Part shown: positions 1-10,326 of the stretch, in pieces | Numbering within the stretch: position 1 is the first letter of the stretch | Layout of the letters: every line of letters starts with the position of its first letter | Assembly: GCA_947095535.1 (NCBI GenBank) | Contig: OX352772.1 | Location: 116,234,031 to 116,298,030 of the forward strand | Length of the DNA stretch: 64,000 bases | Origin: Poecilobothrus nobilitatus | Taxonomy: Eukaryota; Arthropoda; Insecta; Diptera; Dolichopodidae | Reading direction: 5' to 3' | Program-made: the position numbers and the translations under genes | Notes under the pieces: model-generated | What the model saw: only the letters and a program-made list of their open reading frames with translations | Told to the model about the DNA's origin: nothing | Database searches by the model: none

Positions 1-108
1 CCTTTGAAGGTATATCTAGCTCTCTTATTTCAAGGTGTTACAAATGGAGGAGTAATTTTATTATACCCGATACTTATCGTACGGGTATAAAAATCGCGTT
101 GTGATTTT
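1..108 (+). repeat. End fragment of the (GGAC)n / long-TIR repeat family
   Basis: This piece matches the right-hand part of the repeat copies at 34141-34232, 56935-57010 and 60534-60610. They share the block that runs from CCTTTGAAGGTATATCTAGC to the GGAGGAGTAATTTTATTATA segment. It ends in a short hairpin, TATACCCG at 62-69 pairing with CGGGTATA at 82-89. The rest of the element lies to the left of the window. Confidence 0.75.
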
Positions 109-289
109 TTATTTGTAGCGAGAAAAAAACCTTATAAAAAAAAATTTAGATTTTGACCTTTTATTTTTTTGATTTTTCTTATTTTATTTTTAAAACATAA
201 AATTATAACTATTATTATAACAACAAATGGCAATATTTAAAAATACAATAATTCATTTAGTTAGTTCTTATATTTAATTTCTTGTATTT

Positions 290-963
290 CTTTTATATTT
301 TCAATTTGCTTAAGACTTACATCTTTTAAATTTATTATTAAGCTTGCATTATTTATATTTAGATAATTTGGAATACTAATATGATATATCTCATTGATAC
401 TCTCGGGTGTCAATATATGACCAAAATATTCTGTTGACTTTGAGGAAAACTTACACTTATCAACTTGTATCTTGAGGTTGTGTTTCCTTATAGTTTTTTA
501 AAAATTTCAAGTATTGATTCTATATGTTGTATAGAAATAAAAGATATTAAGATGTCCAGATAGACGACACAAATTCTGTTGATACAATCTCTGAAAACGT
601 AATTTATCATTCTTTGAAACATGGCAGGGGCGTTTTTAAGCCCAAAAGCCATTCTCTTGAACTCAAAATGGCCCTGCGGAGTTGAAAATTGTGTCTTAGC
701 CCTATCTTTTGGATTTACCAATATTTGGTGGAATCACTTGGCTAAGTCAAGTATGTAGAAGTACTGCGCTTTGCCAAGTTTGTCGAGGAGAGATTCTTTA
801 TTGGGGTGGGGAACTTATCGTCAATGGTGATGTTGTTAAGGTTACGATAATCTATAACAACTCGCAATTTTTGCTTCTCTGTATTGTCTAACTTTTTTGG
901 TGCTACGCAGATTAAACTATTGTATGGACTGTTAGAGAGTTGTATTATATCTTGCGATAGCAT
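290..963 (-). pseudogene. gypsy-class LTR retroelement, reverse transcriptase relic
   Basis: On the minus strand, 963-742 encodes the start of a Ty3/gypsy reverse transcriptase (LRVVIDYRNLN, then PTPI). After a frameshift, 721-488 gives the palm (NPKDRAKTQFSTPQGHFEF, MAFGLKNAPAMFQRM). The catalytic YLDD box reads VVYLDILI around 553-567, so one of the two aspartates has been lost through a 3-bp deletion. Past 488 another frame gives a connection-like piece (YFGHILTPE) down to about 420, then a sequence that does not continue as expected, so the RNase H and integrase are deleted. The gene once copied element RNA into DNA in the cytoplasmic particle; this copy cannot work. The family resembles the 17.6/297 type, but clade assignment is my inference. 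Confidence 0.85.
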
Positions 964-1112
964 TTCTCTGGCTTGTTTATTAACCTCATTCTCGAGAATT
1001 TTGGGAAACCTGTAAAGTTTGCTGTATATAGGCTGAGATTCTTTTGTTATTATTTGGTGTTTGACTTGGTTAACACACGTTAATTTATCCCCTTCTTTGT
1101 AAAAGAGATCTT

Positions 1113-1306
1113 TTTTTTTTTTTTAATGCATTTCTCTGCCACATAGATGTGGACAGGAAATTACAGAGCCTTTCCTGTTCAGGTGTGGCTGCAAATGTCG
1201 TAAGGGGGAATAACTCTTACGACGTGTGTGGGATTCGAACCCACACTCCCTCGGTCTTTACAGCGTATTTTATACGCTCTTACCCACTAGGCCACCGAGG
1301 CCCCCT
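1113..1306 (-). mobile_element. tRNA-derived SINE, copy 1
   Basis: Read on the minus strand, this 194-bp unit starts with a tRNA-like head. It has an A box TGGCCTAGTGGG (1283-1294) and a B box GGGTTCGAATCC (1231-1242), the internal RNA polymerase III promoter. A non-tRNA body follows, then an A-rich tail (the T run at 1111-1124 on the plus strand). The 12-bp direct repeat AAAAGAGATCTT at 1101-1112 and 1307-1318 is a target-site duplication, so the ends are exact. The anticodon arm is degenerate, so I do not assign a tRNA isotype. It sits inside the gypsy relic, between the protease and reverse transcriptase regions. Confidence 0.9.
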
Positions 1307-1363
1307 AAAAGAGATCTTGGTTTTTAAATATAATTTGTTTTAAAAATTTGAGTTCTTCTGGAT

Positions 1364-1678
1364 TTAAATCAGGTTTTTAAGTTTTTCTAATAATTCCATA
1401 TTGTTAATTTGTAAAACTTCTAAATTGTGTGTTTCTAAGTATTGGTAAGCGTAAGTGAATTTAGTTATTTTATTGCTGACTTTTAGTTGCACGTTTAATA
1501 GGTCGATGTGGACTCCCATCGGTTTTAAAAAGTTTAACCCTATGATAGTGTGGAAATTATCATTGTAAAAGTTCAATACTTTCCATGACATTGTTGAGAC
1601 TTCGTTAAATTCGTCCGTTATTTTTGTAATTATTTCATTATATAAAATTTGTTTTCCAGTCAAAGTTTTTAGTTCCAT
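1364..1678 (-). pseudogene. gypsy-class retroelement, protease-region relic of pol
   Basis: A 104-codon open frame on the minus strand starts at ATG 1678. It contains IIGLNFLKPMGVHID, the segment that in 17.6/297-type gypsy elements follows the aspartic protease active site and leads into the reverse transcriptase. The catalytic D-T/S-G itself is not visible in this frame. The piece lies upstream (in element orientation) of the reverse transcriptase relic at 963-290 and downstream of the gag relic at 2608. SINE copy 1 lies on one side and SINE copy 2 on the other. It is a non-functional remnant. Confidence 0.65.
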
Positions 1679-1718
1679 AGGTTGTGAGACATTTTGAAAT
1701 TTAGTTTTTGGAAATTTT

Positions 1719-1911
1719 TTTTTTTTTTAGTGCATTTCTCTACTACATAAATGTGGAGAGGAAATTACACAGTCTTTTCTGTTCAGGCATGACTGGTTAA
1801 TGTCGTAAGGCAGAATAACTATTACGATGCGTGTGGGATTCGAACTCACACACCATCGGTATTTACAGCGTATTTTATACACTCTTACCCACTAGACTAC
1901 CGAGGCCCCTA
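1719..1911 (-). mobile_element. tRNA-derived SINE, copy 2
   Basis: This is a second copy of the SINE at 1113-1306 in the same orientation and nearly the same length. It keeps the A box (TAGTCTAGTGGG, 1888-1899) and the B box (GAGTTCGAATCC, 1836-1847). The body differs from copy 1 by scattered substitutions. The flanks at about 1705-1718 and 1912-1925 (TTTTRGAAATWTTT) form an imperfect target-site duplication, which suggests this insertion is older than copy 1, whose duplication is perfect. Confidence 0.87.
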
Positions 1912-2284
1912 TTTTAGAAATATTTTACTACTAATGATAGAGATGGCGGCACCAGAACCTACTAAGCATTCTACTTTTTTATTTTTAATTGTCATAGTCA
2001 CTATGGGTAATTAGGTTAGTGAGGCGTTGATTGAAAATTTGAATGTGAGATGGTGTTTACGTCTACTTTCATTGGTTCTTCGTTTGTATTGTAAGATTTT
2101 CTTGAATTATTGTGTATATTTTTTCTAAATGCTAAATTGCTATGGTGGTCACTAGTTCAATTGTTATGTGGCTCTTTTTGTCAGAATAATTTGATATACC
2201 TGTTTGAAAAACTTCTTGGTAGCCTTGTTCGAGAGTTTCTATATTTTAACTTCTAAGAAACATACTATTAAAACGAGATTTTGT

Positions 2285-2608
2285 TCAAAAATTTTTCTGA
2301 AATGCTTTTCTCGTTGTTGCTCTAAATTCTATCGATTTACTATTATCTAACTTATACTTAAGATTTAATTTATCTAGAATTTCCGTTAACATATTATAAT
2401 ATTGACTTACATTTATATACTTCACGTTGTCAGCTTTTTCTTTTAGTATTTGATAACTTTCTTTAACTCCAAATGATTTTTTCAGTTGTTCTTTCACATC
2501 CTCCCAAAAAGTTGATTCGATTCTCCTTATTGCGGCGGCAGCAGATCCTTGGATTTTGCTGAGAATCATATTCTGGATATAAGTCTGTGTTAGATTATCG
2601 GGTGCCAT
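2285..2608 (-). pseudogene. gypsy-class retroelement, gag relic
   Basis: A minus-strand frame from ATG 2608 runs 107 codons with a gag-like N-terminal helical pattern (QTYIQNMILSKIQGSAAAAI, then RIESTFWEDVKEQLKKSFG). In insect gypsy elements this region precedes a zinc knuckle. The frame closes before any knuckle, and the next ~300 bp toward 1980 hold only broken frames. It lies in the expected place upstream of the protease and reverse transcriptase relics, so 290-2608 is one decayed element. No LTR is visible on either side. Confidence 0.7.
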
Positions 2609-3119
2609 GTTTAGTAAGACTTCTCCTTCACGAATGAAACTAAACTATTCGTATGTGTCATTCCCTTTAAACGTGGAAATGAATCGCGTTTCTGATATTA
2701 AGTCGCGAATTGCAATATTATCGACGGCCATTATTATTTGTTTATATATTTTTTTTTATTATAAGTTTCTTTTTGGTTCTTTGTTGTTATTAATCTTTTT
2801 TGTTTTTGTTAAGCCCGTTAAATCTCGATTTTACGGGAAATTTGAATACCTATTAAAACTTTTAAAAAAGTTACCAGGTTTATTAGTGTCGGTATGCTAC
2901 CGACTGCGTCACTTTTGTTTTGAGAATAACAACAAATAATTTTTTTTGATTATGATTTAAATGTCTATTTATTTTTATTATTTTTATTACAAATTTAATT
3001 TTTATTATTTTTATTACAAATTAAAATTCTTATTATTCTTATTGCAAATTGAATTTTTATTATTTTTATTACAAATTAAAATTATTATTATTTTTATTAC
3101 AAATTTTGTTTAAATTATA
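2609..3119. repeat. AT-rich spacer with a ~28-bp tandem repeat
   Basis: No gene is seen here. From about 2971 to 3105 there are five copies of a 27-29 bp unit built around TTTTTATTATTTTTATTACA followed by AATT, spaced 27-29 bp apart and with small changes between copies. An open frame at 2607-2939 is compositionally driven and has no recognisable feature. Confidence 0.75.
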
Positions 3120-4560
3120 ATATTGCCTTTTTAGCACATTTCCAAAAAATTTTTGATTTTTCACTCTGTCCGTCCGTCCGTCCGACTGCTTACAAAACCT
3201 CTACACCGTTAAAGATAGAGAAAACAATTTTTAACCATGGGAAGATCTTATAAAAGAATTTATTTTGTGGAACAACTTTTTTATGTAGCCCCAGCCATTA
3301 CGTAGCTACAGCCCCTCAAACTTTGAAAAGCCCTATTTTTAAATACGTATATCTTACGTTATGCCCAACATTTTTTCAATTTGAAAATGTCATTCGGCGG
3401 GTATTTTTTTTTACTTTGTATCATCGATATTATTAATATCAAAATTATACAATTTTTATATTACAGTTTCACTCTGTCCGTACGTCCGTCCGTCCGTCTG
3501 TTTACAAAACTTCTAGCAACTTTTTAATGTAGCCCCAGCCATTATTAAGCTACAGCCCCTCAAACTTTGAAAAATCTATATTTTTAAATGCGTATATCTT
3601 ATGTTCTGCCTAACATTTTTTCAATCTGAAAACGTCATTCGACAGGTATTTTTTTTTACTTTGTATCATTGATATTATTAATATCAAAATTATACAAGTT
3701 TTTTAAATTTAGTTTTTAAATTTATCGTTTTCTGAAAACCAAATTTTACTTGATTTTTCGACTCTCATAACTCCGGAACGCTTTTAGATAGAGACTTGCA
3801 ATTTTGAAACAAGAAAGAACATTTAGAATTAGTATAAGTTTTGCTCAGAAAATTTTTTCGGACCACCCCCCTGAAAGCTATTAGGGCTCAAAAATTGAAA
3901 ATTTGTCATTTTTAAACACCTGTAACTTAGGCACCTGGACACATTTTACTTCGACAAGATATAAAAATTAAAGCTCCAATAATATATTTTCACGTGTGTA
4001 AAAGGTTTCTTTTAATTATATAGGGTTGCAGAGTTACAGCGCCTCAAAATAGCAAAAAACCTCTATTTTCAGATGTATATATCTCAGAATCTGCGTAATA
4101 GTTTTACGATCTGAAACAGGTAGATGACCGAAAATTTTGTTATCTCTATAAAGCAATATCAAAATTATGCAATATTTTGTAATTTACTATTTAAATTTAC
4201 CGTTATATGAAAACAACATTTTGCATGAAATTTTATTTTTCATAACTCCGGCACGCCTTCAGATAGGAACCTGAAATTTTGAGACAAGAAAGAACTTTTA
4301 GAATAAATATAAGTTTCCTTCGAAAATTTTTGTGCACCACCCCCTGTTTAAGAGCTTTGAGGGCTGAAAAATTGAAACTTCGGCAAGATATAAACATTAA
4401 AGCTCCAGTAATATATTTTTACGTGTGTTATGGTTTTCTTAGTTATATAAGGTTCCGGATTACAGCCCCTCAAAATTTCAGAAAAGTCTATTTTCACATT
4501 TTTTCTTTTTACACGCTTTCTAAACTCTAGGAAAGTTTTCCTTTTTGCAAAATGATCGTA
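3120..4560. repeat. Diverged copies of the (TCCG)n non-coding repeat family
   Basis: Two starts of the same repeat are seen: CACTCTGTCCG at about 3168 and again at about 3466, each followed by a TCCG run. Both carry the block GTAGCCCCAGCCATTA-CGTAGCTACAGCCCC or a close version of it. Later segments (GTTATATGAAAAC, ATAACTCCGG-ACGCCTT, CACCCCCTGTTTAAGAGC) match, in reverse complement, the interior of the copies at 33470-34230, 56250-57000 and 59850-60600. They also match directly the copy at 41840-42720. No protein coding is supported. Confidence 0.75.
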
Positions 4561-4628
4561 GGTTTGAGCAAGAAGCAGAGGAGTTGTTGCGGCACGATCC
4601 CATTTTTCATTTTTCATTGTTCATTTTT

Positions 4629-5448
4629 TGACTTCAACTAAAAGAAAGCCTGAAAAGAAAGATACCACAAAGAATCTTGACTTTAATAAAGAAATTAAAA
4701 TTAAATGCTTATCTGAATTATTGGTTCATCTCAATTCTTTCCCAGCATCTAACAGCAACATCTAAAACGACATTTAAAATTAAATTAAAATTTAATAGTT
4801 AAACTTAAAATTAATTGATCTTACTTACCAATTTATATTTGCTTTGTTTGATTTGTACTATTTACTTATGTTCTGTCATTTGTTAAAAATAATATTCATC
4901 TTGTTAGTTAATTACTATATATTTTTCTCTTTTACACTTACACATAATTTCATAATTATATAACATTATTACTTATCTATTGGTTCTCAAATGTCGCCGA
5001 CATCTATTAAAATATTATACTATTAATTGTTAAATAATTTTAGTCATCTACTTTGGGTAGATTTATTATATACAAAATAAGCATATGTTTCTTATGTACT
5101 AATGATAATTTTTAACTTTGATATATAACGAAATGTAATTTTTACTTCTAAGGTCAATGAACTATATATAATACATAAGAAACAGTGAATTAATATTAAA
5201 GGTAACACTTTTTAAACATTTTTAAATTTAATCGTAATCGAATCTTTATTAACATAAAAACTTTATTAACATAAAAAAAAAAATTTTAATATAAATGAAA
5301 TAAATTGAAATCTATAAATATAAAAATTGGTGTTTTTTAATAACTTATATTTGTAATCTATAAAATTTTGAAACCTATTTTTTGGGGAAATCGTTATCTA
5401 TTTGAAATCTATAAATCGTTAAAAAACTTTTTTGAACTCTTTTTTTCA
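4629..5448 (+). mobile_element. BEL/Pao retrotransposon, 5' LTR
   Basis: This 820-bp unit is repeated at 18113-18938 and begins TG and ends CA. The first base is fixed by where the two copies begin to match (TGACTTCAACTAAAAG). The last base is fixed by the primer binding site that starts at 5449. A TATA-like CTATATATAATA near 5162 could drive transcription. The two LTRs differ by substitutions and by a rearranged block near the middle, so the insertion is not recent. No target-site duplication is found: TTTTT lies before and TGAAA lies after the 3' LTR. Confidence 0.9.
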
Positions 5449-5466
5449 TGGTCCTTCGAGCCGGAT
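5449..5466 (+). other. Primer binding site, tRNA-Tyr type
   Basis: TGGTCCTTCGAGCCGGAT directly abuts the CA that ends the 5' LTR. It is the complement of a tRNA 3' end (CCA plus the 15 nt before it) that I recognise as insect tRNA-Tyr, whose acceptor arm begins CCTTCGA. This is where minus-strand DNA synthesis would be primed. The tRNA identity is from memory and needs a search. Confidence 0.8.
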
Positions 5467-5961
5467 CTAAGTTATTAAATATATAATCATTAAATTGAAA
5501 TTGTGAAGTGTAATAGTTTGAATTGAATTAAACTGAGCGTGTAATAATTTGACTAAATTAATTTAATTAGTGTTAAAAAATTTTGGATAATTATTAAATA
5601 CAGAATCATTAAATAATTTTCCTTTTGTGTAATAATTAGCTCAAGTAAATTAAGTTAATGTTAAAAAAAAAAAAAACTTTGGATAATTGTTAAATATATT
5701 TGATAATTAAAACAACTAATATTTAATTTAAATTTTGAACATATCTATTGATTAACTTTATATAAAATTTAATAGAGAAACTAATATGTAATATAATTGA
5801 AAACAGTATAGTAATAAAAATATTCAATATTATTTTGTTAAATACAAGAAATTTTAGTGCTTAAATTAATAAACTAATTTTAAAGACCTGCTAGTACGTT
5901 AGAATTACGCGCGTGTTCGGTACGGTTAATTAGGAATTGAAAATTACACATCCTAAAAAAT
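5467..5961 (+). other. BEL element 5' untranslated leader
   Basis: This AT-rich stretch lies between the primer binding site and the gag ATG at 5962. No open frame or other feature is recognisable. It would hold the packaging signal in a working element, which I infer only from its position. Confidence 0.6.
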
Positions 5962-6940
5962 ATGGAGAAAATGCTAAAGGAGCAGCTTGCTGATAAATCC
6001 ATCATTGAAATAACGATAAAGGATTTCCTAGCCGAAGCCAGAGAGACTAAAACAAAGGAATGTTTCGCAGAGAGATATCCAACAACAGTGGGCAGAAATC
6101 AAGACACGTCATCGGAAAATGCTGCTAGTATCCTACTCCGAAAAGGGGTTTGAAGAGGCTAAGTATTCATATTTTGACAAAAATATATTTTTTCACATAA
6201 AACAATATTATTTTACAAATTACGGGTTAATAGAAAATATTATGAAAGAGACATTTCCCGAAATGGTTGAGAATAGTTGCGAGCAAACATCGATCTCGAT
6301 AGGAGAGCCTCCTACAGCCATTCACCTTCCCAAAATAGGTTTGGAAAGGTTTAACGGTGATTATAGAAAATGGCCGTCGTTTCATGACCTGTTTTGGACA
6401 TTAGTCCATGAAAATTCTAGTTTGGCGCCTGCACAGAAATTACAATACTTAAAAATACACATTGCTGGCGAGCCAGAAAATTTATTAAGGCAATTTCAAA
6501 TTACTGTTTCGAATTACCAAAGTGCATGGCAATTATTAAAGGAAAGGTACAACAATAAAAGAATTTTGGTGGGGACCCATTTACAGGTTTTTTTTGCCCA
6601 GCCCTTTCAGCCACAGGAGTCTGCACAGGGAATAAAGGGTTTACTAGATACGACTACAGAGAGTTTACAAGCACTTGTGAACTTAAATATTCCGATTGTC
6701 AATTGGGACCCAATCATAATTCATACAATCGTTCAGAGGTTACCAGCTGAGACACATCAACTGTGGGAACAAGAGATCAGTAAAACTAGGGAACTAGCAT
6801 CTTGTGAAATGTTAAAGACCTTTTTGGAATCCCGGTTCCGTACGCTCGAGGCTTTAAAGCAGATATTTTTTGCTGTTAAAATGTTAAAAATAATAATTTT
6901 CGGAATAATGCTAAGCCTTCACATAACACATTTCATTTAG
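5962..6940 (+). pseudogene. BEL/Pao gag, frameshifted
   Basis: The ATG at 5962 opens a frame that breaks near 6070. The gag reading then continues in the frame that ends at 6940. The second part contains IHLPKIGLERFNGDYRKWPS followed by FHDLFWTLVHE, the conserved region of BEL/Pao gag (the DUF1759-type domain), and then the helical stretch to about 6850. It would build the cytoplasmic particle. Near 6860 the reading shifts again before the zinc knuckles at 6943. In BEL elements gag and pol form one continuous ORF, so both shifts are damage and not programmed frameshifting. No envelope gene is present. Confidence 0.9.
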
Positions 6941-6942
6941 CC

Positions 6943-9900
6943 ATGCAACCATGTTGTATCATGTGCTCTGGCCAGCACAATATAAGAAAGTGTGACAGCT
7001 TTGCAAAGGAAAATCAGATAAAACGGTTAGAAATAGTAAAATCTAAGGGTTTATGTCTAAATTGTCTGGGTTCAGGGCACTTATTAGCCAATTGTCCAAG
7101 CACTAGTATTTGTTTACGTTGCAGAAAACGTCATCATACACTTCTGCATAGAGAAAGTTCAAATTGGAATCAAGGAAGAAATAGTAAGCAAGAAACGCCA
7201 AAATCAACACAACAAATCGAAAACCAACATAGTTTAGCTTCCCATCATACTTTTACCGTGGAAGCACCGGAATTCATACCATCTCCACACACATTACCCT
7301 CAACCTCTTTCGAGTCCTGTGTGGTAAATAGAGACAACCAAAGGCAAGTTATGCTTGCCACCACACTAATAAAGGTAGCTTCTCCAATAGGAAAGGAAAT
7401 GGTAATAAGGGCGCTCATCGACCAAGGTTCACAGGCCACTTTTATTACCGAAAGGGTGGTTCAAACACTTAATTTGAAAAAGCAATTTATAAATACGTCT
7501 ATACAGGGAATTAATGATAGGGAATCGTTACAAGTGACGGCACAATCAATATTATCAATTCAAGCTTTAGCGAACAATAATCATATAGAAGTTTCAGCTT
7601 TAATTTTAAACAAACTCTCCTCAATTCTTCCTAGAAATCAGATTGAGCATAGAAATTGGAAACATCTACAAGGGCTAAATTTAGCTGATCCACAATTTTA
7701 TCAACCTGGACCAATTGACATGCTACTCGGAGCTCATGTATATCAACACATAATATTTAACGGATTAGTCAAGGGCGGATCTGGAACTCTATTGGCGCAA
7801 AGAACCATATTCGGATGGATTCTTTCTGGAGAAATAAACCAAATTCAAAATACATTTAAATCAAACAATTTTCATATCACCAACGATGTAGAAGCAGATC
7901 TTAGAGCATTTTGGGAATTAGAAGAGCTAAATGATAAAAAAGTCATTAACTATGAAGGAAATGAATGTGAAAATATATATAATTCAACCACAATCCGATT
8001 GGCAAATGGACAATATGAAGTCAACCTGCCCTTTAAGGAAGCAACGGCAGAAATGTATCTCGGACGCTCCCGAGATATAGCAGTGAAGCGACTACTTCAA
8101 CTAGAAAGGAAATTTGAAAGAGATCTAAAGTTAAGGGTCCAATATACAAAGTACATGCAAGAATATCTCACTTTGGGTCATATGAAACAGGTTTCAACTA
8201 CAGAAGATGAACATATGACTCAAGGGCCAAAGAATTCTGCATGCACTTGTAGCTATTTACCGCACCATGGTGTAATAAAGGAGTCCAGTACAACAACAAA
8301 ACTCCGGGTTGTTTTTGATGCATCTCGTGCGACCTTCAGTGGGACTTCGGTTAATGATATGATGCTAAAAGGGCCGATCATTCAAGATAAATTGTCATCC
8401 ATTATCTTAAGATGGAGAAAGTACCCAATAGCCTTCACAGCCGACATCACAAAAATGTATCGACAAATTTGGATGACGGCAGAACATGCCCAATATCAAA
8501 GGAGACTGTGGCGTGACTCCTGTGATCAACCTATACAGGATTTTAAATTAGTTACAGTGACTTTTGGGACTAAAAGTGCCCCTTTCTTGGCAACTAGAAC
8601 TATTAAACAATTAGCTTTAGATGAAAAAGAAAGGTACTCTATAGCGTCAAAAATAGCGCTACGTGATTTTTATGTAGATGATCTCCTATCTGGAGCAGAT
8701 AATAAAAGGGATGCAGTGAAAATTCAAGAAGAGTTAATCGACCTAATGAAATCAAGGGGTTTTCACCTACACAAATGGACATCAAACTGTAACAAAATGT
8801 TAAATTTAATACCGCCCGAAAATCGAGAAATTAGTGAACTCATGGAACAAGAATCAAAGGTGAAAACTCTCGGTATTTATTGGAATCCAACAAACGATGT
8901 TTTCGTATATTCAATTAATCTTGATCCAGTAGATGTCAATTTATCAAAACAAACATTTTGTCACAGATTGATAAATTATTTGATCCTTTAGGTTGGTTAG
9001 CACCTGTAATCATAATAGCAAAAATTTTTATACAAAAATTATGGTTGGCAGGTTTAGAATGGGATGATATAGTCAACAAAGAGCTGACAAGATAATGGAT
9101 CAAATATCGAGAACAACTAAAACAAATTCAACATATTTCTATAAATAGATGGGTTCACCTATACAATCAAGCAGCTGAAGTAGAAATTCATGGCTTTGCA
9201 GATTCATCAACCAAAGCTTACGCCGCCGTAGTGTATATGTGTGTAACCGACAATTTTGGCAAAAGAAAAACCAGCCTTCTGACAGCAAAAACAAAGGTAG
9301 CGCCAATCAAGACAATTTCGTTACCCCGGTTAGAAATATGTGCTGCTAGCTTGTCTGTTAAACTAATTAAAAATGTGGTCGAAGCGTTAGATCTGTCTAC
9401 TCAAATCTCGATATATACATGGACAGACTCCGAAATCGTGTTGGCTTGGCTAAGATCACATCCTTCGAAATGGACAACTTTCGTGGCCAATCGAGTATCC
9501 CATATTCATGAGCTGCTTGAGAAAAATGTTTGGTCTCATGTAGCGTCAGAGGAAAACTCAGTAGATTGTGCTTCAAGAGGACTTTACCCAGCAAACTTAC
9601 TAGAACACAAATTGTGGTGGTTTGATCCAGAGTGGTTGCAATGTGCTCCGTCACACTGGCCCAACTCAAAGGATTGCACAATAACAACATTAGAGCAGAA
9701 AAAATCAGACGTTCACCAAGTCAAAATTTTGGAAGAACCATTTGAAAACAAGTTCTCGAATCTAACACGATTATTACGAGTTGTAGCTTACTGCCAAAGA
9801 TTTATGATAAATACTCGACAGGACTCTAATCGGAGAAATCTGGGATATCTTCGAGCTTCAGAACTCGCATGGGCCTTGCAGATTTTCATTAAAAGAGCTC

Positions 9901-10057
9901 AAGGAAGAACCTTTTCAGAAGAGATATTTTTGTTAACAGATGATAAGGCAATACTATCCAAGAGTTCCTTGCTTAAATTGAACCCATTTTTAGACATCAA
10001 TGGAATCCTCAGAGTTGGTGGAAGATTAAAAAATTCATTATTGACTTATGATGAAAA
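6943..10057 (+). pseudogene. BEL/Pao pol, first part: zinc knuckles, protease, RT, RNase H
   Basis: The order of domains is typical of BEL/Pao. Zinc knuckles come first (CCIMCSGQHNIRKC, CLNCLGSGHLLANC). Then an A17-type aspartic protease (ALIDQGSQATFI, ~7410-7445). Next is reverse transcriptase with AFTADITKMYRQIW (~8437-8470) and FYVDDLLSGAD (~8670-8700), so both palm aspartate motifs are present. The long frame from 6943 ends at 8991 because of a 1-bp shift near 8955. The next frame has an in-frame TAA at 9093-9095 and then carries the RNase H-like and connecting region to 10057. There the I-type LINE interrupts it; the reading resumes in frame after the target duplication at 16351. The enzyme would copy the element's RNA; this copy is dead. 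Confidence 0.93.
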
Positions 10058-10091
10058 CAGTCTTCGGCTAACTTTCGTTGCGAGTGGACGC
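10058..10091 (+). promoter_or_regulatory. Internal promoter of the I-type LINE (Inr + DPE)
   Basis: The element starts with CAGTC. If the A at 10059 is +1 (TCAGT-type initiator, here preceded by A), then GGACG at 10086-10090 is exactly at +28 to +32 and fits the downstream promoter element RGWYV. Jockey and I-type LINEs are known to use such TATA-less internal promoters. The 5' untranslated region runs on to 10326. Confidence 0.65.
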
Positions 10092-10326
10092 TGAGCACAG
10101 TGTGTTTTTCTTTTTCATTTTCACATTTTCATTTTGATTTTCCGCTATTTTTGTTTGTTATTTTTACTCTACGTATACTTTTATCTCGTTCTTTCATAAA
10201 ATCTAACCTAAAAATAATACAAATTAGAATAGACAATTACACAAATAATAAGAAAATAATAATATATATCTACTATAACAATTATTGTAATAATATAAAC
10301 CCAATAAATAATAATTAGTGAGTGAA

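Noticed and set aside
1231..1306. A tRNA gene on the minus strand (A and B boxes, T-arm-like GGTTCGAATCC).
   Set aside because: The anticodon arm does not fold properly, the tRNA-like part continues into a ~110-bp body with an A-rich tail, and target duplications flank the whole unit. It is a SINE head.
2607..2939. A 110-codon plus-strand ORF with hydrophobic segments.
   Set aside because: It is read antisense to the gag start and through T-rich DNA; the hydrophobic residues follow from composition. No domain or homolog pattern is visible.
10100..10318. A 72-codon ORF upstream of the I-type LINE ORF1.
   Set aside because: It lies in the LINE 5' UTR, is Phe/Ile/Asn-rich from composition, and has no resemblance to known upstream proteins.
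10318..10326. An upstream GTG as the start of the LINE ORF1.
   Set aside because: GTG is not a usual eukaryotic start, and an ATG lies nine bases further on in the same frame.
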